A DNA stretch of 11,028 bases from an uncultured Methanomicrobiales archaeon (GTDB lineage Archaea; Thermoplasmatota; Thermoplasmata; Methanomassiliicoccales; Methanomethylophilaceae). The DNA lies in assembly GCA_937892275.1 (NCBI GenBank), contig CALAVG010000265.1:1-11028 (forward strand), written 5' to 3'. A program made the translations under genes and the position numbers. Every line of letters starts with the position of its first letter. The stretch's first letter is position 1. The notes below the pieces were generated by a model. It saw only the letters and a program-made list of their open reading frames with translations. It made no database searches and had not been told where the DNA came from. Positions 1-5,155 of this stretch are shown here, piece after piece.

Positions 1-39
1 AAGGCTCTCGGTTCCGATTTTGAGGTGTGGAAAGAATAA
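1..39 (+). CDS. Possible C-terminal end of an unidentified protein (partial)
   Basis: Reading from base 1 in the first plus-strand frame gives KALGSDFEVWKE followed by TAA. The composition is ordinary for a soluble protein terminus and the codons look normal, and the DNA turns AT-rich right after the stop. Twelve residues cannot identify a family. A second plus frame stays open longer, to about position 136, but reads as unlikely protein. This is the only TAA stop in the window, which weakens the call slightly. Confidence 0.3.
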   Translation, partial: KALGSDFEVWKE

Positions 40-84
40 AACTCGGGAATTCAAGTTTAGCAGTGTTTACCACGTTTTTCACCG

Positions 85-115
85 ATTGGTACATTTATTG
101 GTGAATGTATCCAAT
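85..115. repeat. Imperfect inverted repeat in AT-rich intergenic DNA
   Basis: ATTGGTACATT (85-95) is mirrored by AATGTATCCAAT (104-115), with one extra base in the right arm and an 8-nt spacer. It lies between the possible gene end at 39 and the purH terminator. It could be a regulator site or a weak hairpin, and nothing in the sequence decides between them. Confidence 0.4.
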
Positions 116-187
116 ATGACCATTTTTCAAATAACGTGAACCGACATCTGGCTGGTCAAATGTATTCGGATATCATAATCTCGCTGT

Positions 188-227
188 CTTCATAATGATA
201 ATTTATGAAGTCCGATTCTTGCGGACT
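188..227. repeat. Two overlapping inverted repeats downstream of purH
   Basis: CTTCATAA (188-195) pairs with TTATGAAG (203-210). AGTCCG (209-214) pairs with CGGACT (222-227). They share bases 209-210, so as RNA the two hairpins exclude each other at their edges. They sit 22-61 nt past the purH terminator stem on the minus strand and could be back-up termination or 3' processing elements. Confidence 0.35.
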
Positions 228-248
228 CCGCGCACGGATTGATAATAA

Positions 249-270
249 TCGGACCGGTCTCCCGGTCCGA
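249..270 (-). terminator. purH 3' terminator-like hairpin with GNRA loop
   Basis: Nine perfect base pairs (249-257 with 262-270) enclose a four-base loop that reads GAGA on the minus strand, a stable GNRA tetraloop. The stem starts 9 nt past the purH stop codon. The sequence after it is AT-rich (ATTATTATC on the minus strand), not a pure U tract, so this is either a terminator or a 3'-end protecting stem. Confidence 0.65.
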
Positions 271-278
271 AATGAGTT

Positions 279-1838
279 TCAGTGCCTGAACACACGGCAT
301 CCGGTGAAGACCATCGCCATTCCGTGCTCGTTGGCCGCATCGATGACTTCCTGGTCCCTGATACTTCCTCCGGGCTGTATGATGGCTGTCACACCGGCCT
401 TGGCAGCCTCGTCCACACCATCCCTGAACGGGAAGAATGCATCGGATGCCATTACGCATCCCTCGGTGGGCTCGTTGGCCTTCATTGTCGCGATCTTAGC
501 TGAATCGACACGGCTCATCTGACCCGCACCGATTCCGACCGCACGCTCGCCCCTTACGTAGACGACAGCGTTGGATGTAACATGCTTGGCGAGCTTCCAT
601 GCGAACAGGAGAGAGTGGACCTCCTCCTCGGTGGGAGCGCGGTTGGTCACGACCTTCAGGTTCTTGGGGTCGATGAGGACATCCTCGTCGGTCTGGATGA
701 GCATTCCGCCCTGGACCTTCTTCATCTTGTACTCCCTGACCCTCTCGGAGGGACCAATAGGGCAGTTGGTCCTAAGGAGACGGATGTTCTTCTTCTTCTC
801 CATGATCTCGACTGCTCCGTCCTCGAATTCGGGACAGAGAACCGCCTCGACAAAGTACTGGGAGATCATCTCCGCACACTCCTTCGTACAGGGCCTGTTG
901 AAACAGATGACACATCCGAATGCGGAAAGGGGATCCACGTTGTAGGCTGTCTTGAACGCCTCGAAGATATTGTCCGCAGAAGCTAGACCGCAGGGGTTCG
1001 TGTGTTTCATGACGACCGCTGTGGGCTTCTCAAAATCCATACAGATGTCCAGGGCCTTATCCAGGTCGAGGATGTTGTTGTAGGACAGTTCCTTTCCCCA
1101 CAGGCACTCTGCCTTGGCCACAGTGGGGCCGGGTGTGAACGGATCCTTGTAGAATGCCGCGGCCTGGTTCGGGTTCTCTCCGTATCTGAGGTCCTGCACC
1201 TTCTCCAGGGGTATGGGGAAGGAATCCGGGAATCCGGGGATGAATCTCTTCTTCATCTGAGAAGCGATCATCGCATCATACTGTGATGTGACGTCGAACG
1301 CCTCTGCCATGAGCCTCTCGTGGAGCTCGGGGCTGAGGTTGCCGTCGTTGGCCTTCATCTGCTCGATGATCTCGGCATACTGCTCGGGCTTCGTCACGAC
1401 AGCGACGGAGGGATAGTTCTTGGCTGCTGCGCGGATCATGCTGGGTCCGCCGATGTCGATGTTCTCGACGATGTCCTCGAACTCGGCACCCTCCTTGAGG
1501 ACGGTCTGCTTGAACGGGTACAGGTTGATGACGACCATGTCGATGGGTTCGATGCCCTTGTCCTTGATCGCCGCCATGTGGTCGGGGATGTCCCTGCGCG
1601 CGAGGATACCTGCGTGGACCTTGGGATGGAGTGTCTTGACACGTCCGTCCAACATCTCTGGGAATCCTGTGACGTCGGAAACCTCGATGACCTTGATGCC
1701 GTTCTCTTTCAGAAGCTTGTATGTTCCGCCTGTGGATATGAGTTCCACTCCTGCGGACTGTAGTTCCTTGGCGAACTCTACTATGCCCGCCTTATCGGAA
1801 ACGCTGATGACTGCCCTTTTGATCTTAGCCAGAATCAC
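279..1838 (-). CDS. purH: Bifunctional AICAR transformylase / IMP cyclohydrolase PurH
   Basis: PurH performs the last two steps of de novo purine synthesis: it formylates AICAR with 10-formyl-tetrahydrofolate and closes the ring to IMP in the cytosol. From a GTG start at 1838 it has 519 residues, close to bacterial PurH (about 510-530). The N-terminal MGS-like cyclohydrolase domain (about 1-140) carries SVSDKAG, STGGTYK and PEMLDGRVKTLHPKVHAGIL. The transformylase domain carries LRYGENPNQ, the catalytic KHTNPCG (Lys278, His279), DPLSAFG and the terminal QPGGSIRD. Nothing is missing. An upstream ATG at 1862 would add eight residues, but GTG is preferred: a GAGGGG purine run precedes it, the family begins a few residues before ISVSDK, and the longer form would place a regulatory palindrome inside the gene. 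Many methanogens use PurP and PurO instead, so this bacterial-type enzyme is a lineage trait or an old acquisition. Confidence 0.96.
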   Translation of the reverse strand: MILAKIKRAVISVSDKAGIVEFAKELQSAGVELISTGGTYKLLKENGIKVIEVSDVTGFPEMLDGRVKTLHPKVHAGILARRDIPDHMAAIKDKGIEPIDMVVINLYPFKQTVLKEGAEFEDIVENIDIGGPSMIRAAAKNYPSVAVVTKPEQYAEIIEQMKANDGNLSPELHERLMAEAFDVTSQYDAMIASQMKKRFIPGFPDSFPIPLEKVQDLRYGENPNQAAAFYKDPFTPGPTVAKAECLWGKELSYNNILDLDKALDICMDFEKPTAVVMKHTNPCGLASADNIFEAFKTAYNVDPLSAFGCVICFNRPCTKECAEMISQYFVEAVLCPEFEDGAVEIMEKKKNIRLLRTNCPIGPSERVREYKMKKVQGGMLIQTDEDVLIDPKNLKVVTNRAPTEEEVHSLLFAWKLAKHVTSNAVVYVRGERAVGIGAGQMSRVDSAKIATMKANEPTEGCVMASDAFFPFRDGVDEAAKAGVTAIIQPGGSIRDQEVIDAANEHGMAMVFTGCRVFRH

Positions 1839-1856
1839 ACCCCCTCGTGGAAGGAA

Positions 1857-1875
1857 ATGCATACTCTGTATGCAT
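1857..1875. promoter_or_regulatory. Perfect inverted repeat at the purH transcription start (candidate operator)
   Basis: ATGCATAC (1857-1864) and GTATGCAT (1868-1875) are exact reverse complements around a TCT spacer. The site lies about 20-40 bp downstream of the purH TATA box and ends 18 bp before the GTG start, covering the predicted transcription start. Archaeal repressors often bind there, so a purine- or folate-responsive operator is the natural reading. A short leader hairpin is the alternative. Confidence 0.5.
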
Positions 1876-1894
1876 CCTGGAATGATGCTAATCA

Positions 1895-1903
1895 GTTATA
1901 ACC
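1895..1903 (-). promoter_or_regulatory. Predicted purH TATA box
   Basis: The minus strand reads GGTTATAAC preceded by CCAAT. An archaeal transcription start would fall about 25 nt downstream, near 1873, giving purH a 5' leader of about 35 nt. No other TATA-like element lies closer to the gene. If this promoter is used, the structured RNA upstream is a separate transcript. Confidence 0.4.
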
Positions 1904-1963
1904 ATTGGCTAAGCGCACGCGTGACGCATGAAAGAAGTGGACATAATTTACGAGAAATAGGGG

Positions 1964-1993
1964 ATCCGGGCTCGGATTTCTCCGAACCCGGAT
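1964..1993 (-). terminator. Strong GAAA-capped hairpin, likely 3' end of the small RNA
   Basis: Thirteen pairs, including one G-U, enclose a GAAA loop and are followed on the minus strand by CCCCTATTTCTC. The design matches the GAGA-capped hairpin after purH and the UUCG-capped hairpin after gdhA, so it probably ends a transcript. It lies 126 nt before the purH start. Confidence 0.5.
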
Positions 1994-2108
1994 AGATATT
2001 AGGGGAACCCAACTCACAGATCCCTCTGTGACCGGGGTAAGTCGTTTGTTAGGGTTAGACACACCTACTTTCGACATCTTAAACCCAGTAGGCACATCCT
2101 TGAAAGGA
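1964..2108 (-). ncRNA. Candidate structured small RNA (or long purH leader), unknown family
   Basis: No convincing protein is encoded here, but the minus-strand RNA folds well by eye. In 5' to 3' order: a TCCTT/AAGGA repeat (2097-2108) at the predicted start; CCUAC (2088-2092) with GUAGG (2064-2068); GGGUU (2082-2086) with AACCC (2052-2056), interlocked with the previous stem as an H-type pseudoknot; a 7-bp stem (2025-2031 with 2014-2020) capped by GGGA and extended by ACCC/GGGU across a 3x3 internal loop; and a 13-bp stem (1981-1993 with 1964-1976) capped by GAAA. The 13-bp stem is complete as RNA only on the minus strand, where its odd position is a U-G wobble; on the plus strand it would be a C/A mismatch. 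A TATA-like box precedes it at 2124-2132. It matches no RNA family I recognise. Confidence 0.5.
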
Positions 2109-2123
2109 CATTAGTTTTACGTT

Positions 2124-2133
2124 GTATTTAAGC
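2124..2133 (-). promoter_or_regulatory. TATA-like box upstream of the candidate small RNA
   Basis: The minus strand reads GCTTAAATAC, a reasonable archaeal TATA element. About 25 nt downstream is 2103, within the TCCTT/AAGGA inverted repeat where the structured region starts. The call rests on sequence and spacing only. Confidence 0.4.
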
Positions 2134-2153
2134 GTTAAGGTTTTGATTCCAGT

Positions 2154-2239
2154 GAATGTACAAACGGGCGCAACTGTAACTGCATCCCGTTCCCACATCC
2201 GCTCCCCGACGCATAGTCGGGTCATCTTGCGAAAGAGCG
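2154..2239 (-). ncRNA. Second candidate structured RNA between gdhA and purH
   Basis: The minus-strand RNA can form CGCUC (2235-2239) with GAGCG (2200-2204); a directly adjoining stem CCCGAC (2216-2221) with GUCGGG (2205-2210) around a UAUGC loop; a 13-nt unpaired joint (2222-2234); and a downstream hairpin AACGGG (2186-2191) with CCCGUU (2163-2168), extended inward by UGCA/UGCG and outward by GGAUGU with ACAUUC (2154-2159). A TATA-like run lies just upstream. It may be its own RNA or the 5' part of one longer transcript with the structured region at 1964-2108. No coding frame is evident and no known family is recognised. Confidence 0.4.
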
Positions 2240-2293
2240 ATATCATCCTCTGATATAATAATAATACCTATCCAAGGTCCGAAAATGTACAAA
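2155..2293. repeat. Ten-base direct repeat, two copies 129 bp apart
   Basis: AATGTACAAA occurs at 2155-2164 and 2284-2293 (TTTGTACATT on the minus strand). Each copy contains the palindrome TGTACA. The copies flank the second candidate RNA. They may be binding sites for one regulator, or chance in AT-rich DNA. Confidence 0.3.
2253..2262 (-). promoter_or_regulatory. TATA-like run upstream of the second candidate RNA
   Basis: The minus strand reads TTATTATATC within a longer AT run. A start about 25 nt downstream falls near 2232-2238, at the 5' edge of the CGCUC/GAGCG stem. The plus-strand sequence here is also AT-rich, so the direction is inferred from the structured region downstream. Confidence 0.35.
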
Positions 2294-2373
2294 TTCCAAA
2301 CTCATCTGTGTTAGTCGATTGGATTACTAATCCACCGAACATCGTGATCGAGCTTCGGAACGGTATGAGAAAG

Positions 2374-2391
2374 AGGCGCCCGAAGGCACCT
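2374..2391 (-). terminator. gdhA terminator hairpin with UUCG loop
   Basis: Seven pairs including one G-U (2374-2380 with 2385-2391) close on a loop that reads UUCG on the minus strand, the most stable tetraloop class. It begins 12 nt past the gdhA stop and is followed by a pyrimidine-rich CTTTCTC. Both the G-U pair and the loop favour the minus strand. Confidence 0.7.
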
Positions 2392-2402
2392 TGAATTGTT
2401 TA

Positions 2403-3752
2403 TCAGTAGGAGATTCCCTGCCAGAGCATCGCGTTTGCGACCTTCTCGAATCCGGCGATGTTCGCACCTGCGACCAGGTTGCCCTCCATGCCGTACTTCT
2501 TGGCTGCCTCGGATGCCTGCTTGTAGATGTTGACCATGATGTCGTGGAGCTTTGCGTCCACCTCATCGAATGTCCAGGCGAGCCTCTGGCTGTTCTGGCT
2601 CATCTCGAGAGCGGATGTCGCGACTCCTCCGGCGTTGGCCGCCTTGGCGGGTCCGAAGAGGACACCGGCCTTCTGGAATGCCTCGATGGCTCCAGGTGTG
2701 CTGGGCATGTTGGCTCCCTCGGCGACTGCCTTGACCCCGTTCTTGATCAGGATCTTAGCGGAGTTCTCGTCCAGCTCGTTCTGGGTAGCGCAGGGGAGAG
2801 CGATGTCACAGGGGATGGACCAGATACCGGAGCATCCCTCGGTGTACTTGGCGGTCTTGGAGTAGTTGGTGTAGGTCTTAATCCTGTCCCTCTTGACCTC
2901 CTTAATCTCCTGCATGATCTTGTAATCGATTCCCTCGGGGTCGTAGATGTAACCGTTGGAGTCCGAGACCGCAACGACCTTGGCACCCAACTGGGTGGCC
3001 TTCTGGCAGGCGTATGTCGCGACGTTTCCGGATCCGGAGATGACGACTACCTTTCCCTTGAATGAATCGTTCTTGTCCTTCAGCATCTCCTCGGTGAAAT
3101 AACAGAGTCCGTATCCGGTAGCCTCTGTCCTTGCGAGGGATCCGCCGCAGGGGATCGCCTTTCCGGTGAGGACGCCGGTGAACTCATTCTGGAGCCTCTT
3201 GTACTGTCCGAACATGTATCCGATCTCTCTTCCGCCCACTCCAATGTCTCCTGCGGGGACATCAGTGTCCGCACCGATGTGCTTAGCGAGCTCGGTCATG
3301 AATGACTGGCAGAAGCGCATGACCTCTGCGTCCGACTTGCCCTTGGGATCGAAATCCGATCCTCCCTTTCCTCCTCCGATGGGGAGTGTGGTGAGACTGT
3401 TCTTGAATATCTGCTCGAATCCGAGGAACTTCAGGATCGACAGGTTGACGGACGGGTGGAGCCTGAGTCCTCCCTTGTAGGGTCCGATTGCCGAGTTGAA
3501 CTGTACGCGGTATCCGCGGTTGACCTGGACCTTTCCGTTGTCGTCCATCCAGGACACACGGAACATGATGATCCTCTCGGGCTCAACGATCCTCTCGATG
3601 ATTCCAGCCTTCTGGAGCTCGGGCCTCGCCTCGACGACGGGCTCAAGGGACTCCAGTACTTCCTTGACAGCCTGAAGGAACTCGGGCTGATCCTTGTTGC
3701 GCTGCTCGAGACCTGCGTAGACTTCCTTCAGATATTCGCTCTTTATAGCCAT
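2403..3752 (-). CDS. gdhA: NADP-type glutamate dehydrogenase
   Basis: The enzyme reductively aminates 2-oxoglutarate with ammonium to make glutamate (reversible), linking nitrogen assimilation to central carbon in the cytosol. It has 449 residues, the size of hexameric bacterial GdhA (about 447). Substrate and catalytic residues are all visible: Lys93 in GPYKGG, Lys117, catalytic Lys129 in PIGGGKGGSDFDPKG and Asp169 in PAGDIG. These sit at a constant offset of four from the Clostridium symbiosum enzyme residues. The Rossmann domain shows SGSGNVA (239-245), and VAVSDS after the second strand fits NADP preference. AGGTGA (3759-3764) lies 6 nt before the ATG. It is a single-gene unit with its own terminator, divergent from the RNA-processing operon. 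The sequence resembles bacterial GdhA more than the shorter archaeal type, so ancestral transfer is plausible; codon use matches its neighbours. Confidence 0.96.
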   Translation of the reverse strand: MAIKSEYLKEVYAGLEQRNKDQPEFLQAVKEVLESLEPVVEARPELQKAGIIERIVEPERIIMFRVSWMDDNGKVQVNRGYRVQFNSAIGPYKGGLRLHPSVNLSILKFLGFEQIFKNSLTTLPIGGGKGGSDFDPKGKSDAEVMRFCQSFMTELAKHIGADTDVPAGDIGVGGREIGYMFGQYKRLQNEFTGVLTGKAIPCGGSLARTEATGYGLCYFTEEMLKDKNDSFKGKVVVISGSGNVATYACQKATQLGAKVVAVSDSNGYIYDPEGIDYKIMQEIKEVKRDRIKTYTNYSKTAKYTEGCSGIWSIPCDIALPCATQNELDENSAKILIKNGVKAVAEGANMPSTPGAIEAFQKAGVLFGPAKAANAGGVATSALEMSQNSQRLAWTFDEVDAKLHDIMVNIYKQASEAAKKYGMEGNLVAGANIAGFEKVANAMLWQGISY

Positions 3753-3814
3753 AGTACTTCACCTGTGGTTACAGAATTAGTCCTGTTTCCTACGTTCCAT
3801 CGATATTTCTCATC

Positions 3815-3824
3815 AAATAAAAAA
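3815..3824 (-). promoter_or_regulatory. Possible gdhA TATA region
   Basis: The minus strand reads TTTTTTATTT about 63-72 nt before the gdhA ATG, which would give a leader of roughly 40 nt containing the strong AGGTGA ribosome site. Other AT-rich stretches nearby are also possible, and no clear BRE settles the choice. Confidence 0.3.
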
Positions 3825-3892
3825 GAAACTTATCCAACTTTTTTCTGATTATTAGTTTTGTTTTCCGTCGCACACTCACGAAAAAACCATGT

Positions 3893-3922
3893 CCGATATC
3901 GGTCACCCGACCTTGCGATATC
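3893..3922. promoter_or_regulatory. Twin CGATATC sites upstream of the methylase-csl4-thiI promoter
   Basis: CCGATATCGG (3893-3902) is a perfect 10-bp palindrome, and CGATATC recurs at 3916-3922. The two copies are 22 bp apart, about two DNA turns, with GGTC/GACC symmetry between them. The second copy abuts the BRE at 3923. This layout suggests a dimeric regulator bound on one face of the DNA, but no matching regulator gene is in view. Confidence 0.4.
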
Positions 3923-3934
3923 CGAAATTATATA
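3923..3934 (+). promoter_or_regulatory. BRE/TATA promoter of the methylase-csl4-thiI operon
   Basis: CGAAA (3923-3927) followed by TTATATA (3928-3934) is close to the archaeal BRE/TATA consensus. Transcription should start near 3955. This rules out an upstream GTG at 3935 as the methylase start, because it would lie inside the promoter. Confidence 0.7.
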
Positions 3935-3957
3935 GTGGCGGCCCGTAACCTTAGTCG

Positions 3958-3973
3958 CCGGCGGGAAGGCCGG
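3958..3973 (+). other. Leader hairpin touching the methylase ribosome site
   Basis: CCGGC (3958-3962) pairs with GCCGG (3969-3973) around GGGAAG. The 3' arm overlaps the first bases of the likely ribosome site GGAAGGG (3972-3978). It lies at the very 5' end of the predicted mRNA and could modulate initiation or protect the end. Confidence 0.35.
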
Positions 3974-3982
3974 AAGGGAAAG

Positions 3983-4582
3983 ATGACGATGAAGAAGAAG
4001 GATCTCGAGATGGGCCTGCAGAAGGTCAGGAACTTCGAAGACCCGGATCCCTTCCTAGAGCAGTACATGACCCCCGCCACCATAGCGGCGGACATCCTCT
4101 TCGATGCCTATTCTAAAGGGGACATCAATGACCTGAAGGTCGTTGACCTCGGATGCGGAACGGGGATGTTCTCCATCGGCGCATGGATGCTAGGAGCAGC
4201 GCAGGTCGACGGATACGACATATCCGAATCGGCATTAAGGATAGCCGAGACCAACAAGGAAGAGTTGAACGCGGACGTTTCCTTCCATAATAATGATATC
4301 ATTAATGTAAAGGAAGGGGCGGACACCATATTCATGAACCCTCCCTTCGGATGTCAGAACAGGAATGCGGACAGACCCTTCCTGGACAGGGCGATGGAGC
4401 TGTCGGAATGCGTCTACTCGATCCATATGGCCAATACCTTGGACTTCATCACGGAATACGTGGAGAAGAAGGGACACAGGGTGGAATTCTCTAAAATTTA
4501 TAAGTACGACATCCATAATACATTTTCATTCCATACAAAGACGAAGAAGACGGTTGACGTCGCGGTCGTCAACATAAGGTGA
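3983..4582 (+). CDS. METTL5-type RNA N6-adenine methyltransferase (COG2263 family)
   Basis: This is a Rossmann-fold SAM-dependent methylase expected to methylate an adenine in structured RNA. The eukaryotic relative METTL5 modifies helix 44 of small-subunit rRNA; the archaeal target is inferred. It has 199 residues, normal for the family. Visible motifs are LEQYMTPATIAADILF (25-40), the METTL5-style lead-in; the SAM loop DLGCGTG (55-61); acidic GYDI (77-80); and the catalytic NPPFG (119-123), followed by the family-typical ADRPFLDRAM and VYSIH. ATG 3983 follows GGAAGGG at 4 nt; ATG 3989 is an alternative two residues shorter. It is the first gene of a plus-strand operon, with its last codons holding the ribosome site (AGGTGA) for csl4. 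A methylase next to csl4 is a recurrent archaeal arrangement and supports a role in rRNA maturation. Confidence 0.9.
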   Translation: MTMKKKDLEMGLQKVRNFEDPDPFLEQYMTPATIAADILFDAYSKGDINDLKVVDLGCGTGMFSIGAWMLGAAQVDGYDISESALRIAETNKEELNADVSFHNNDIINVKEGADTIFMNPPFGCQNRNADRPFLDRAMELSECVYSIHMANTLDFITEYVEKKGHRVEFSKIYKYDIHNTFSFHTKTKKTVDVAVVNIR

Positions 4583-4588
4583 TTTCAT

Positions 4589-5155
4589 ATGACAGAGTCC
4601 AAATTCGTGTTCCCCGGAGAGGAAGTGGCCTCCGAAGAAGAGTATCTGGCCGCAGAGGGGACTTTCGCAGAGAACGGCATCGTGTATGCCTCGCAGGTAG
4701 GAGAACTCGTACTCGACGACACAGACTGTGTCGCAAGGGTCGTCTCCCCCAACCCCCCGAACGTTCTGGCTGTCGGGGATATCGTCTACGGAGTGGTCGG
4801 TGACATCAGGAACACCATGGCCACAGCGGACGTTTACGTCAAGGAAGGGGTCGACAGGAGGCTCGGAGGCGACACATACGCCACGATCCACGTGTCCAAG
4901 ATCTCCCAGGGCTACACCGACGACGTCTCCAAGGAGCTCAGGAAGGGAGACTTCATCAGGGCCAAGGTCACAGCGATCAAACCCGCTCTCCAGCTCACCA
5001 CCAAGGACGATCACCTCGGAGTCATCAGGGCACAGTGCAGCAAATGCAAGACCGAGATGATCAGGAGCAAGAAGGGCGACGGACTCTACTGTCCCGAGTG
5101 CAAATACGCCATGCCCAGGAAGCTTGCCAACGATTACGGCGACGTGGAACTCTGA
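4589..5155 (+). CDS. csl4: Exosome RNA-binding subunit Csl4
   Basis: Csl4 forms part of the RNA-binding cap on the archaeal exosome and feeds RNA to the Rrp41/Rrp42 ring for 3'-5' decay or tailing. The 188-residue protein has the standard three parts. The N-terminal domain (about 5-58) begins with the typical VFPGEEVASEEEYLAAEGTF. The S1 RNA-binding domain (about 62-138) contains VGDIVYGVVGDI, ATIHVSKIS and LRKGDFIRAKV. The C-terminal zinc ribbon has Cys150-x2-Cys153 and Cys168-x2-Cys171, all four ligands present. The ATG at 4589 lies 6 nt after AGGTGA, which itself overlaps the stop of the methylase. Its stop codon overlaps the next start by one base (TGATG), indicating co-translation. No other exosome subunit is in the window. 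Confidence 0.95.
   Translation: MTESKFVFPGEEVASEEEYLAAEGTFAENGIVYASQVGELVLDDTDCVARVVSPNPPNVLAVGDIVYGVVGDIRNTMATADVYVKEGVDRRLGGDTYATIHVSKISQGYTDDVSKELRKGDFIRAKVTAIKPALQLTTKDDHLGVIRAQCSKCKTEMIRSKKGDGLYCPECKYAMPRKLANDYGDVEL

Noticed and set aside
2014..2038. H/ACA guide RNA for the GGGA-capped hairpin
   Set aside because: It has an internal loop but no ACA box at the expected distance and no kink-turn.
1892..2095. 67-codon minus-strand open frame over the candidate RNA
   Set aside because: Codon use (CGA, CGG, AGA, CTA, ATA) is unlike the neighbouring genes, no ribosome site precedes its internal ATG, and the same bases form strong RNA stems. A small protein is not fully excluded.
2154..2239. 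Resemblance to a ZTP (pfl) riboswitch, attractive because purH consumes ZMP/AICAR
   Set aside because: The stem-joint-stem layout and a GGGGAGCG string recall the ZTP fold, but the conserved CUGGCG joint and the downstream CCGCCUGGGC-type segment are missing, and the element lies over 300 nt from purH.
1876..2402. tRNA, SRP RNA or RNase P RNA in the gdhA-purH gap
   Set aside because: No T-arm GTTCRA with a matching acceptor stem, no SRP GGAAG...AGCAG loop and no RNase P conserved core motifs were found on either strand. A GGGTTCGG string belongs to the GAAA-capped hairpin.
2391..3065. 224-codon plus-strand open frame opposite gdhA
   Set aside because: It is antisense to conserved gdhA and has a repetitive Leu/Gly/Val/Asp composition with no recognisable domain.
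3935..3982. Upstream GTG start for the methylase
   Set aside because: It lies inside the core promoter and upstream of the predicted transcription start, and the extension is an Arg-rich stretch not typical of the family.
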